Assembly: GCA_037074765.1 (NCBI GenBank)
Contig: JBAMDO010000573.1
Span: 1-64,000 of the forward strand
Reading direction: 5' to 3'
Origin: Mansonella perstans
Taxonomy: Eukaryota; Nematoda; Chromadorea; Rhabditida; Onchocercidae
Length of the DNA: 64,000 nt
Position numbers and translations under genes: made by a program. Positions 12,001 through 24,417 of this stretch are shown here, one piece after another; position 1 is the first letter of the stretch; the number at the start of each line of letters is the position of its first letter. The notes beneath the pieces were generated by a model, which saw only the letters and a list, made by a program, of their open reading frames with translations, was not told the origin of the DNA and did not search any database.

Positions 12001-15000
12001 ATTGGTGCTGAATTTCACTACTTTTCTATGTAGTTCTTTGCTAAGTTTTCATCATTCAGCTTCCGATATCGATTGCATATATTATAGTTAGAAACATTTC
12101 TGGAAATTTTTATAAAATTTCGACAGGATCATTATTGTCTGTAAGTTAACGATCAAGCGAAATATTCAGCAGTTATCAAAAAATTTTTTCCTTTTTTAGT
12201 ATGGTCAGAAGTCGTTTCAGGTAGCTCTTTTTCAAGTTTGTGTTCGACGCTGCAGCTATCTTGTGGACGTTATCACTTTAGAAAATGTGCTCACGAAAGA
12301 ACAGTGGACACGATTCTTCAATGTTTTGTTTACTGAAAGCACTGCAATAAAATTAGGTCTGTGAAAAATCGTGTTATTTTTGTCAGTAGGATTTTCTTTT
12401 ACATTTCCGGCCCTTAAACAGGGATATTTGAAGCTGTTTGGGGTATTTGGAAATATCCATTTTCGACAAAGAAACTTGTAACTTGGTGCAGTCTTCTTAA
12501 TGCCGTTGTCTGCGATTTTAGGGTTCGACATCTTGAACGATCTAAGGATTATGCATGCTTCTTTTCCTTTTCTGCAACCACTGGAAGAAATGAAAAATGT
12601 GATTTGTGTGTTGAAATTGGTGAAAAACGTATGTTATTCTTTTTTCTACACATGAGTTCATGCTTTTAAATTTTTGTTCTGAATAGTGATTTCAGCTTCT
12701 AACTTCGAATCCAGCATTTCTCGACTTCAGCCACTCAAGTAACATTTATTTATTATTGATTTTCTATTTTTCAAATTTCATCAGTCTGAACAGTCCTTTG
12801 TTTGTGTTTTTGCAAAATGTAAATAGCCTTTAAATTAAAAATAACAGGATTCTAGAGTTTTTTTCCAGCTAGCTCACCATTATCAAGCAAAACTGAAAAT
12901 TTTTTGGATGCTGTTTCTGATAAAACAATGCATTTCCGGCTCACTGATCTATGTCAGAAAGTGCTTGGCGAGGCTCTAGATAAAACAGAGCAGGTTTCTT
13001 ATCACTTCGTAAATTAATAAAAACAAGCAAACTATTCTTGTCATTCCTTTTCCTAAATTCTGAGATGTTGAAGTTTGTTTAAATTTTTAAGATAGGCAAC
13101 TGGGCTATGCGCCCCCTTCGTCGCGAACAGATGAAGTATGCAGCCATGGATGCTTATTGCTTATTGGATCTTTATGAGAAGTTAAAGATAAGAGCTGAAA
13201 GGTAACTCTTTTTTATAGGGGGATAGTTTTTTCAAATTTTTCCCATAAACTGTGAAATTAAGTCACTTTCGAATCAACGAAATTGTAGAGAATTTAATAT
13301 GGACTGGAACAAACACTGCGAGGAATGTGACGTAACACAAGTTAAGTTAAAGGAGGAGAAGAAAACCAAAAAGAAAGGGGCCAAATTTGATGACAAGGAA
13401 TTTGAACAAATGATTGAGGTTTTTTGTTGACTGCTTTTCTCTTTAGCATTTCTTATTACTAATTAGTGATTGATATTTCTTAGAAAGTCTGTGATGTGCT
13501 TTAAAGGTTTTTATTTAATTATTCTGCTGCTGTTAAATTTGTTATATAAGCATATTTTCTCTTTCAGCGTGTAAATTCTGATCTGAATAATTTGCAAATA
13601 AAGAGGAAACCGAAAGATTTGAAGGTTATTGTCGACTCAATGATGCTTGGTCTCGGTAAACATCTCAGAAGGTTATTCTCAGAATGTTTAATTAAAATCA
13701 TTTAATGATATTTAAGCGATTATTTTAAACATATAATAAACATATTCTAGATGTGGTATTGACACAATATTAGCAGAAACAAGAAGTTATTTGATTGAAT
13801 GCGCAGAAAGAGATCAAGATCGATATATAATAACATGCGGAAGGGCAATAAATGAAGTATATTTTTTTTTTTGTTACGGCAAGTTTTTAATGAAAATAGG
13901 TATGCTGAGTATCGTCTTTGCTATGAGTAGTTTTATGAACAATAATATAAACTGAGATGCTATCTCATTTCGATTCAATACTCAATGGAAATTGAGAATT
14001 TTCTTCGGAAAACGGAAATGAAAGGTCAAAGTTGTATATGATAGATATCTTAGGTTTTTAGGACGAAATATTGATCATTATTTAGAAAGTGCTGGTGGAA
14101 AATGCCAAGTCATGGAAACTATGTTGATAAGTTCTTGGAATAAAGTTTTTACTTGTGAATTCGTCCTAAAAAAAGACTCTTTAAGCGTCTTTTTCCCGCA
14201 TTCAAAAAGTACTGATGATTCATAAATGAACTTTAGCTTCGAAGACATCGATGTTTGAGAAGAACACGGCGTATATTATCTATCCCAGCCGCGCAAAATA
14301 TGAGCATAATCCAGCAGATTGAATTCGTCCTAAAACAGTTCAATATTCATTTATCCAAATGTGACATTTTTTCACGTTGCATGGTAAACTGTTTTAACAA
14401 ATTCAACATGAAAGATTGAAATACTTGTTGAAATGCCGCTGAATATTTTAATTTGTAATACGTTTTTTGCAATGCCCTGAAAAGTATGGTAGTAACTCAG
14501 TCCCGTAGTTGAATCGTTTTATTTAAGTTCATTGTTATTAAAAAGTTCGAAGTAATGTTTTTTATTTTCTCTTCCACATAATTTTTGCTACTGTTAACTT
14601 CAACTTATTATTTTTGACAGTTCCTACAGTTTATCGATAGCTAAATTTATTTTCTTTCTTTTAGAAATGCAATTCGGATTTGTTCGTGATTGCTCCATCT
14701 CCCGTACTAGAGGCAATGTATCAGGCAAATGTTTCCGCAACATCGAATCCGCTTAGCGATGAATTTTATGATGCTGCAAAATACAACAAAAAAATGCGAG
14801 AAGTGCGTGCACTTGATATTCCAATAGTTCTTTTAAACCGATAGATCATCTGCATAGTAAGATTTCGAAGATGGATGAAGTGCCAATCATTGTGCACTTT
14901 GCTGTTCTTCCTTTCAGGTTGATACAGAAATTTATTCCGGCTATGGATGCGAATTAGAAGTTGGTAAAAATGATCACTCATGGATCATAGCACATTGCCA

Positions 15001-15505
15001 TAACGGTACCTTAAACATCAAGTAAGATAATTTTCCCACTCATTACGTGCATTCGCGTAATTAAATTTATTTTATTTAATATGTCTTATGCTCAGAAACT
15101 TGATATTTGTAGGAATTGTCTGGTCGCTGCATTCGGCTGTGATATGCCAGTTGAAGTTAAAATAGAAAAAATACCTTTACAAGTTTTAGAAAAAGAAGGC
15201 AGGTAGGTATTTTTCTTTCCGTAGTCTTCTTAATCTGTATACGAATTATATTTTGAAATTGATTTGTAGGATTCATATTTCTATAAAGTGTTGTTTGAAG
15301 AGTTTTGTTACGCTTATCTAGGAGCTCAACGTGGGTTTCTGTACTGAGATAAAATCGTAAATTTTAGAACTATTTGAAATTATGAGTTTTCCATTATTTC
15401 AGATTTTTTTACATCTGTGGTATTTGTGGAACAGTATATTGGGACGGTTGTCATATTGTTAATTATAATGCTTTCGTCGAGCCTTTTTTGAAGGAAGAGG
15501 AGTAA
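9092..15505 (+). CDS. mut-7: MUT-7 / EXD3-type 3'-5' exonuclease
   Basis: RNase D-like exonuclease of the mutator complex, which in C. elegans is needed for siRNA amplification and transposon silencing in the germline. Twenty exons can be placed, about 940 residues (close to the C. elegans protein). The DEDDy core is intact: IGIDTEW (Asp and Glu, exon 11819-11990), the FDILNDLRIM Asp (exon 12522-12628) and YAAMDAYCLLDLY (Tyr and Asp, exon 13092-13201). The C terminus is a Mut7-C domain: VIVDSMMLGLGKHLRRCGID, then IITCGRAINE, then a zinc-binding CGICGTVYWDGCH near the end. Later exons: 13289-13418, 13568-13671, 13751-13856, 14665-14802, 14918-15021, 15113-15202 and 15403-15505. A TATTTCAG acceptor ends at 9088, three bases before the ATG, fitting trans-splicing. 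The exon 5/6 junction (about 10629 to 10767) is off by one base. AATAAA lies at 15671. Confidence 0.93.
14055..14335. mobile_element. Possible MITE-like element in a mut-7 intron
   Basis: TTTTAGGACGAA at the left end (about 14056-14067) is the inverse of TTCGTCCTAAAA at 14324-14335. An extra copy of GAATTCGTCCTAAAA sits inside at about 14157-14171, followed at once by a hairpin (AAAAAGAC, 9-nt loop, GTCTTTTT). The element is about 280 bp, non-coding, inside the 0.8 kb intron between exons ending 13856 and starting 14665. No target-site duplication is obvious. Confidence 0.45.
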
Positions 15506-16317
15506 AAGGAATGTCGAATCGGACATGAATTTTTCTTTAAAAATTTCAGCTTTATTTATATCATCAATTAGCGTTAGGTTGTGAACGAATGATGCTGAGG
15601 AGGATTTAAGAAATATGGCTCATTTGCAGATTATGTTTTATTGATGTTGTCAATTTCTTATTCAAATTGTAATAAAGTCATTTTTAATATTATGTGAGAA
15701 CAGGATAAAATCAGAGATAGGCAATTTTGTATTGAAATAGCTATTATACGTGAATTTCGTTTAATCTGCATATCACAGTTAAAGAAAAGAAGAGTAAGCT
15801 AATCATGTTTTATAAATTGAATATGGTAGAAATGTATAAAAATGTTCGGAAATGAGTAAACTCTCATTGCTGATAGTTTTCATTTCATAGTGCGGTCGCG
15901 CATAAAATTTTCATCATAGAAGGAAGTATTTGCAAAATTATAGTTGACAACCCTGCCCCCTGGTACGGTTCTTTCCAAACAACAGGCACATATTCATCTC
16001 AGTATTCTTTTTAATGTCAGATATTCAGTAAGCGCTTTGTAAATTTCGATAGTTTCTTTTGTTGATATTTATGGAAGATGTGAAGTTCTTTTCAATTTTC
16101 TCACTTATAGAGCGTGGATACATTACATTGCAAAAATTTATTCTTGAAAAACGAGAAATTATTGTCATAAAAATTGAGCTTTTAAATTTAGTTCCACACT
16201 GAAGTAAATTCTTCTATTCGATGCTTTTATTCAGAATTTGAAACGGAAATTTTGACGAAGTGAGAGATTTTGAGAGCACACAGTAAATGAAGTTTTTCAA
16301 AAAGGGTAAATGAATTG
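15506..16317. other. Intergenic, mut-7 3' region and next gene 5' region
   Basis: About 0.8 kb between two plus-strand genes. Holds the mut-7 3' UTR with AATAAA at 15671-15676. No further gene seen. Confidence 0.5.
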
Positions 16318-19237
16318 ATGAGAAATCTCAGATCGCCTGGTCTGTTCAATTTGCAATTGATGAGATATCTCAGGTCGTCTAGTCTATTCAATTTGCAATT
16401 AATCAACAGTAATATTGGTAATGCACTATTCACGAATGCACTATTTACCGCTCCTGCCAGATTTAAATTTTCTAATGCTGATAGCACTAGCAATGGTGAT
16501 GGGAAGCCATGCTCAATCACTGTTAATGATATGCTCAACATGAACAAGGTTAAGATATCTTCTGATCTTTACTTTCAAATGAAAGGTCTTCCAGAATTTA
16601 TTCACGGAAATAAACCTGAATTCATGTAGGAAGCGATCTTATTTTCAGCAAATAAAAGAAATCACAATATATCAAACAAATGAATCGAAGTCAATTACAG
16701 CTGTTATCTTATAAGTAGCTAAGGGAATGCATAAGTTGATTTTGGCATTTTCTACAGATACTATCAAAATTTGACGATTGCTCGCTAAATAATGGAACAA
16801 GCAACGATATTGATAATAGTGAATCAGGTTGGGAGTTCTGGAGCCGAGTATACGATGATCCAGTGTTGAAGTCGCAAATAACCGATCGCATTCATGTACC
16901 CTTATATTTCAAGTTTTCCTCGATAAACATGTTCAATCTATGATTGATGGTTTGTAATATAATAATTGTTAAAACTTCAACCATTCTTCTCGCTCCTATT
17001 TTAGAATACACCAACTGTATCAGAGATGTTAACAAGTGAAAAACTCATTCGCGCTCAACTTATATTTCTAAATGTACCACGGATCGGTGCTGCTTCCCAA
17101 CAAGTAATTCATTTAACTCAACTCTGAAATAAACATAGAACTTTGATCTTTTTTAGAAATAGTTGTCAGTTCTCAGCTTGAAGGTTGAAACAAAAAATAG
17201 AAAAAAAAATTAACAAAACAAAATATTTACAAACATTCTTAATTTTTTTTAATCGCTTAAGAGCACTTAAGTTTAGATTATTCGATCTCTTATTGAAAGC
17301 GAATGCGGAAAAAATATTGCTATATTCGATATTGCCATCAGTAACTGGCGTTGGTTGGTTCTATCTTTTATTGTTTTTTAGCTAAATCTTTATTTTGCGA
17401 AGCGTTGGTATCAGTGTACATCCAGCAAATATATAGAAATTTGAAATATATTTTAAAAACTTTGAGGTCTCTGACTTAAACTTGTGCTTCAAAAAGTCTC
17501 AAAATGATATTTCTTAGGCGTATCCGTTTCTATCGCTGCGAAGATGCACTGGAGGTTCTCCGAGCCTTGGATGGCTACCGTTTCCGAAACCGATTTTTGT
17601 CGGTTCATTATGAGGATTATGTTACTTGTAAGGTAAAGCTTGTTATATGAGATGTAGCAAATCTAGAGTGCATATAAAAGTAATCCTTTTATCTTATTCA
17701 GGCCTTTGAACTAGACCAGCACTCTACCAAATTGGAATTGGAATCCAAAATGGAGTACCTGTCGGATATGAATGTTGTTCCTAATATCTACAAAAATATA
17801 TGGAATCCTATTGAATTTGCTCAGATTGAACTATTCAAAAAGTATGCCATATCGAGTGCTATATTTGGAGATAAGACAAAATAACATATCTGTAATTCGA
17901 TCATATCAGCATAGTAACATTGAGATGACAAGGTACTTTCGAGGGACAAGAAGGAATAGTTTAGGATAGTAATAAAATAGTTGTAACTGTTTTACTAATG
18001 AAGGCTTATAACTATAAGTAAGAATAGCGAGAGCTGAAATAAAAGAATAACTTGTACTAACATATGGTATAGAATAATATATCATAAAACTGCATGGCCA
18101 AGCGGTTAATGAAAATTGATTATTAATTTGATTATAAACATGTTTTCTTTTTACATTCTCAGATTCATATCATATGTAGTTTAGTGATTTGATAACGCTG
18201 CTAGAAAGTGCGGGCAGGAATAACCCAGGCATCTGTATTGATGATCCACGTATCACGCAGCTCACATTTCGTGGATCTGCGCTTATTGATGCAATGCTAC
18301 AACAATGGCCTATTGGCTTATTTCGCATGTGTGCTCCAGAGGTTTGCACTTTTTCCAAGAGACTCAAATTTCCAAAAAATTCCAAATCTTCATTTCAGGT
18401 TCGTTTGAATGGAAGATATCTTAGCCTGGGTTACCAAAGTCAAAGTACTGTGCTAAATAAAGTTGCTGCCGAGGTATGACATTAGTTTAAAGCCATTCGC
18501 TTGGTTTTTGTTTTAAATAATAAGCTTAAAAATCTGGACGAAACTTCGTGCCTTCTTACTAACTTTTTTTTCTCATCTTGATGAAAGAATAATTACAACT
18601 AAAAAAATATCATCTCAGTGGAATTTTGTATTGTATCCAAATGGACTGGTATCAGAATGTAAAACAGTAACTAATGGGATGAGTGGAGCACAAATGCGGA
18701 AACAAATGGTGACTATGAAAGCGTATTGAAATTAAAAATTTTTCTTGCAAAAAAGGTTATAAATTCCAAAAAGCAATTACCATATGAATATTACAGTTAT
18801 ACCCATGGATATACGTAGAGACATGGGAGCCTCTTGCGCCTACAATAATTCATACTAAATATCATCTGGTCAATTACTCCTGCGCCCTTTTGCGTCATTT
18901 CGGTGCACAACAAGTACAGGTGGACTTACCATGGCGAATCCTAACTTCTCTTTTGCCATCCAGCGCAAATTGGCCACAAGATTCTGTAGAATTAATGAAA
19001 TTGGTAGGAATGTTTTCTATTTTGTCATGTGACAAAAATTTGCTTTAATTTTAAGTTTCAAAAACTGCTAAAATAAAAATTTTGAAAATTAAAATTTAGT
19101 TATTTCTGCGCCTGCTCATTTTTTAGGTAGCCAAATTATCGCCTCATACAAGTATACTTGGAGAAACATTGTTCCTAGTGAGTGATGAACGTCATAGACA
19201 AGAATTGGCGCAAAAATTATCACATTTACCAGAATGA
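16318..19237 (+). CDS. RRM-like protein, nematode hypothetical, possible mitochondrial presequence
   Basis: Not recognised as a named family. Eleven exons close in frame to 479 residues: 16318-16548, 16758-16895, 17005-17103, 17277-17353, 17518-17632, 17702-17841, 18185-18341, 18399-18473, 18619-18708, 18797-19003 and 19127-19237. The region from LIFLNVPRIG (RNP-2-like) through SLIESECG and WRWRIRFYR (RNP-1-like) to EDALEVLRALDGYRFRNRFLSVHYEDY has the order and spacing of an RNA-recognition motif. The first ~50 residues are rich in Arg, Leu and Asn, almost free of acid, and contain a 14-residue tandem duplication. This could be a mitochondrial targeting peptide. The C-terminal half (LYPWIYVETWEPLAP, DLPWRILTSLLPSS) matches nothing I recall. 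The 77-nt fourth exon was added because it restores the RRM fold and the phases. The start codon is the least certain part. Confidence 0.7.
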
Positions 19238-20130
19238 TGCAGATATTATAACCTCAAATTCGAGATTTCTCGTGATACAGAAGCATTTAAATTTAATTGT
19301 CACTGCCTGATACAAATGTTAAATGCCATTATATTTCATATTACTTGCAAAAATATTTCATTAAGAAGTCCACGGAAACAGCCAAACCGAGATAAAGCGT
19401 TTAATTCAGTATATCGTGACATCTGCGTAATAGTTTGTGGCTAGCGGAAATTTTCAACCGATTTATTTTTGCTTATTGCGAGACATTATGAACGTAGCAA
19501 CATCTTATTAAAGATACAATATGCAGTAGTGGTATGAAATTTGTAGAAAATCGATGTAGAAATATTGCTATGGCATCACCAAGATAATATTATACGGCGA
19601 TGTCCTTTATCCGGGATGGCATCAAATCAAATTCTGGCATTTTAAGAGGTATTTCATAAAGCGTATCATCTTCAGGATCTATTCCGCTTCGTTTTATCTT
19701 TCTACAATTTACAAATTATTTCTATATTTTCTCCATTAATTTCAATGATAAATTTAATTGCCAGGCTAGGCATCAAAAATTACGTTCAATTCAATTTGTA
19801 AGCTTCGATTCATGCTATAATTGTTACAATGCACGTATCAATTTAGAGTAGTAAATGCAAAGCAAGAAATATTTTTAAACAAGTAAATGAAACAAAGATA
19901 AAAAGTCAATCGTCTGCAGTCATTAATATTTTCGGATCATATTATAATTAATTCTCTCCCAACTTTTTTTCAACAGATCATATAAATGAAATTATAATAA
20001 AAACTAACGTCCGAATTTGTAATTGTTTATCATTATGCAGCCTACATTTCTTGTCCAATTTTTCGTCTAAATGCTCATGCCCTGAAATATTTTGAATTTT
20101 AAATATTCTTCTTAATATAATGGTAATGAA
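19238..20130. other. Intergenic, convergent 3' ends
   Basis: Lies between the stop codons of the RRM-like gene (+) and the MGCQ gene (-). AT-rich, no exon recognised, presumably 3' UTRs. Confidence 0.5.
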
Positions 20131-20816
20131 TTATTTAACAGAACTACCCTTCTTACCTTTATTATTTTCAGAACTTTTTTGTGATGTATGCTTGCGAAGA
20201 TTATTCCTTTTCGATTGGTTACAATTAGCAGTAGTTGCTTCATTTGATTCAGCACTGTGCGATACATTTGTCCTAACTTTCAGATTAACACTACACTTGG
20301 CCGGTAGTTCTCCTGCACTGTTTTCCAACTCATCATTTCGTTCGTCGATCGAAAATGTCGCTCTATTGAGGAAACTATCTATCGCTTAAGATGGAAAAAT
20401 AACCTATCAGTATACAATATGGATCTTATAACAGTAAACGAACTTACCTTTCTGCAGATGCTTCTTTATTGTTTTGCTCTAACTGCGACTTTTTTAATAC
20501 TGTTTGGCCTGCTACCTGGAAATTGCTCTAGCAACATTCTAGTCAACTTTTTACTCAATTCCACTTTTTTTTTTTTTTTCAAAAAACTACATCATTAAAT
20601 TTCCAATGAATTTTCAACTAAATTTTAATTCCAGCATGCAACAGCTTCGCATCATTAGAAGCGTTTTCTTGAAATTCATCACAGTATCATTTGTACATTT
20701 CTGATAATTACAATTAAAGGTATAAACACCTCTGAACTTGCATTTGTATCAAATTTCGATGATCTGGCTTTTCCGTCCTTTGCATGCTCACATTGCTTAC
20801 TAGCTTGACAACCCAT
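20131..20816 (-). CDS. Small MGCQASK protein, predicted N-myristoylated
   Basis: Three exons, 20816-20730, 20515-20448 and 20374-20131, close to 132 residues. All junctions are GT-AG; the last acceptor must be the TAG at 20376-20375, because two earlier AGs give an immediate stop. The N terminus MGCQASKQCEH has Gly2, Cys3 and Ser6, the pattern for N-myristoylation plus palmitoylation, so the protein is probably tethered to the inner face of a membrane. The rest is polar: an acidic stretch (FSIDERNDELENSAGELPAKC), then a Ser/Asn/Lys-rich tail with SKRNNLRKH ending KGKKGSSVK. No enzyme domain is visible. Family not recognised. Exon 1 is only 29 codons and is easily missed by automatic calling. 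Confidence 0.65.
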
Positions 20817-23097
20817 TTAATTATACTTCTGTTAGATCACCTTGTCACCAATAATTCAAAATGGCAAATAACAAGGAACAACTTATGTAACTCCTTCTTA
20901 AGTACGTAATTTATAAATTATTCAAATTAAGATCTTGAAAGCATCAAGTCATAACATAAAGGAAAGTAAGCCCATCCAATCTCATAAGTTGAGGCCTTGT
21001 AAAATGTATTCTTTTGAGCAACGGCAACAATGATGAAGAGTTGGTATATAAAGGCATAAAAATATGTACAAATAGATTCGAATAAGCAGCTTTTGTGTGG
21101 AAAACTCAGCATTAAGCAAATTTGTATTTTGAAAATGCAAAATGGGAAATGTCATACGAAATAACTATTCGAATATAATTAAAATTCAATCTCCTTCTCA
21201 GTAATTACTTAACGATTTTCCTTTTCGATGTCATTACAATTAAAATTGTTTTCTTTGTTACTTGATTAATATGTCAGCAGTCGATAAATTGCTAGAACGT
21301 TATAATCCAAAGTCTAAGCATCTCATTTTCGACCTTTTCATTTTCGAATCTCTTGAATATTTCAATTAATAAATAGAAATTATTTCGGTTGATGAAGAAT
21401 TTCAACATCCTTAAAGATGTACTAACCCAATAATGCTTAAGTATTTGAACACATAGAAGATTTAAACATTGAACTATTTAAATATTCTTGAATTACTATG
21501 AACAGATGTATAGAAGAGTCCCTAGCATGTTTCGGAAAAAAATTGAAATAATTATACTATAAATTATTTGGCGCTAACATAAGTAAATTCATATTTGCAA
21601 TTCTTTATTGTATAACAAGATTTAGCTCAAATTGTCGCAAATTGATTTGTTATTGCATTTTTCAAATTTTGTATACTTGATGACAGAAATCAGATTTATA
21701 AAAAAATATCTTTAGATTTATTATAAAGATCGAAGCTTTCCGTGTCCTCCTTTATGATTGTTTCATCCCATGACCTCCATCTATATCGCAGGATTCTTTA
21801 ATGTTCCATATCTTATTGTTAAAAATCGCGAAATTTTTTATTTTAATACGCTAATCATCTGACCTCATTTATTCCTTTGACCATATTAATCCTTCGTAAT
21901 TTGATTAATCAGTTCCTTGTAAGCAAATTCATTATAAAAGAACCTCACTCAATATTCATTTCTTTACGATTCAGTGTTCATTGTTCATTCATTACTGTTG
22001 TTTAATTTTCAATAATAAAGTTCTTTCAATTATGCCCTTGCTACAAACTACCTTTTGCTGTAAGCAACTCTTTTCCCTGCATTCGAAGTCTTCAACAACC
22101 TATTTCAGTTATTAAATCCATTTTTTCACAACAGTATGGAGTTCAGCGAAGGGTCAGACTAAGGGCTTCTTTTCGAAACTTCTTTTTACCGTACGCCTTA
22201 AAAAGGGTGACTTATTAAACACAACTCACTTTACTTTTTTTTTGCAAATATTGTTGATGATTGATTAAAAATAAAAATTTTTTTCTGACAATTACTTTGA
22301 ATTCTATCGATCGTGTGATATGAGAGACATAGTAGGAAGGGGTAGGCTTGGAAAATTAAAATTACTAGTAATATTTAATTAAATATAACACATCCACGAA
22401 AAAAAAAAAAACAAGCCGAAATTCACGTTATTCATAAGTGGACGTACAAAAGATACTGGAAAGTCAGGAACTGTTTTCAGTATCATTTCCAGACAATAGA
22501 TTAGTCGTCTTACAGACGGTACCTCTTTCCAAGGAAAAGTTGGAATAAATCAAAGCTTCAGTATTTTTGCATTGTAATTTAACTCCAGCATTACTGTACA
22601 AAACCATTATATGCTAGTCAGGGAAGGTAAACACATCGTAGTAAACATTACTGTGAGCTCAAATGAAAGCTAAACGAATCAAATACGCTACAACATTGGT
22701 ATCAAATTCAGAACTTATGTTACTAAAAAGGAATGATACAACAAATTTTTGTGACAACTTTGGTACTTTTCCCTATCGAAATTTTTTCCAAGCCTACAAA
22801 CTTAAATTGGAGATCTATTAAAATTAAAACTTGCAATTAACCTTTTTTGTTTTACTAATTAAGAGACATTCCAATGTATGTTACTTGGAACATAGATGCT
22901 GAAAAATTCTTTATGCATTTAGATATCATTTAGACATTTAGATACGACTCCTTCATTTCATCTTACTGCTATTTTGGTACTTCTGACACACTTTAATTGT
23001 GTTTCTTTATCCAGTAATTTCGAACAAAGAAGAATCCCACTGGATCATATTGAGATCAAATAAAGTGACATTGGTAATTGGAAGAGCAGTTATTATC
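20817..23097. other. Long intergenic region
   Basis: About 2.3 kb between the MGCQ gene start and the crn-5 stop. Contains a second copy of the dispersed repeat (about 21896-22215). Otherwise AT-rich, with no coherent exons on either strand. Confidence 0.5.
21896..22215. repeat. Dispersed repeat copy 2 (unexpanded)
   Basis: Shares with 8163-8570 the blocks GTAAGCAAATTCATTATAA, GAACCTCACTCA, one minisatellite unit (TTTAATTTTCAATAATAAAG), TGCTACAAAC, AACAACCTATTTCAGTTATT and AAAAGGGTGAC. The 37-bp unit is present once here and about seven times in copy 1. Copy 2 carries some extra sequence before the last block. Confidence 0.7.
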
Positions 23098-24417
23098 CTA
23101 TTTCCAAATATCGATGCTAAGTTTCCTTTGCAAAATTTCCCGATAAAATAAGAAAATATCGGCAGATGCTTGTTTAGCCAGTGTTCTTGCAGCTTCAAAT
23201 GTATTATACTCGAATGTTCCATCTGTGTCACAAGCTACCATTTTTGTCGATTCCTGCATTTACACTTAATTCATTGCAGTCTTAACACTTATGAAAAATT
23301 GCGTTCAAAACCAATGTTAAAGAAATAAATTAAGTATCGTACTATTGCAATTTCATAAAACATTTTTAAATTTGTAAAACGAGAAAAATTCTACTGATTG
23401 CGATCTTTGTTATCAGACAATTGAAACTTCCATAAACTCACTTTTTCATTCCAATGAAATGCAAACGTGTAGACTGCATCAGCAGAAGAGCACTGTGCAT
23501 GAACTGGATCCAAAATGAGATTTTCTTGAGAAACTGCTACGGTAACTCCGCAAAACATTCCATTCATAATAATACCTAAGTCAAGAGCGGCTAAACAAGC
23601 AGCATTTAGAGCTGCAGCTGCCTAAAAATAGCATTAGCATAGCATACAAAAAGGATATAGAAATGAAATGACTGAAGGTATTTTAAAGAAATATTTCTGA
23701 AAATGCTACAAATTAATAAAAATTCCTTTTCTAAAATCAAATTGGAAATAATACCTCACAACCACCTTGCTGTAATAACTGCACCGTAATATTGAGGACA
23801 ACACGAGGATAGTGAATATGATTAATGGTGTATTTTAATGCAGCACTCAATAAACGATTAATCTGAAAAGAAAAAAGAAAACTCTATTGAAATTAACTTA
23901 AAAATTGTTGTACAAAGCAATTGGGAAAATTGTAACAATTCATTATATGTTAATAATTTTAGTACAAAAAATTAATTTAGTGCTTAGGAATTCAATACCA
24001 ACGAATAATTAGTTGAGAACTTTTAGAAAGAAGTTTATATTGAGAAGCTGCCAAATGCAATCTTTTGAGAGTATATGCCGAAAAGAAGCATTTTGTTTAT
24101 AAAGCAATGAAATTTGAAAAATGAAATTTTGAAAAAAAATTTGAAAAAGCATTTTGTTTTGAAATTTGAAAAAAAAAAACCTTAACATAATTCTTTAGCC
24201 CGTGTGGATGTTTATAGAGAATATCAATGACAAGTCGTTCGCTGAGTCGTTTTGATGAAGCGATATTACCAGGACCATTAATTCCACACCATATTACAGT
24301 GTTACCTTGTTCCAGAGCACAAGAACCATCAGTTCGAGGCAAAAAACTTAACTGTGCTTTAAGATCGCGCAATTTTTGGCGTGAATTATTTGACAATTCA
24401 GGAAATTCCATTTCCAT
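23098..24417 (-). CDS. crn-5: Exosome core subunit RRP46 (EXOSC5)
   Basis: RNase PH-fold subunit of the RNA exosome ring, which takes part in 3'-5' RNA decay and processing. The C. elegans orthologue CRN-5 has also been linked to apoptotic DNA degradation. Four exons, 24417-24181, 23862-23755, 23621-23442 and 23253-23098, close to 226 residues (human 235). Matching segments: LSFLPRTDGSCALEQGNTVIW near residue 25, VVLNITVQLLQQGGCE, then AAALNAACLAALDLGI and MNGMFCGVTVAV, DPVHAQCSSADAVYTFAF, and a C-terminal helix FLFYREILQRKL. Like other eukaryotic RRP46 proteins it is expected to be structural rather than catalytic. An in-frame TAG lies directly before the start ATG. Confidence 0.92.

Noticed and set aside
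17185..17385. 66-codon hydrophobic plus-strand open frame in the RRM-like gene
   Set aside because: A different frame of the same stretch supplies a 77-nt exon (17277-17353) that fits both splice signals and the RRM, so the longer frame was set aside.
18091..18112. tRNA A-box-like sequence (TGGCCAAGCGGTTAA)
   Set aside because: No B box (GGTTCRANNCC) or acceptor-stem pairing within 100 bases; it lies in an intron of the RRM-like gene.
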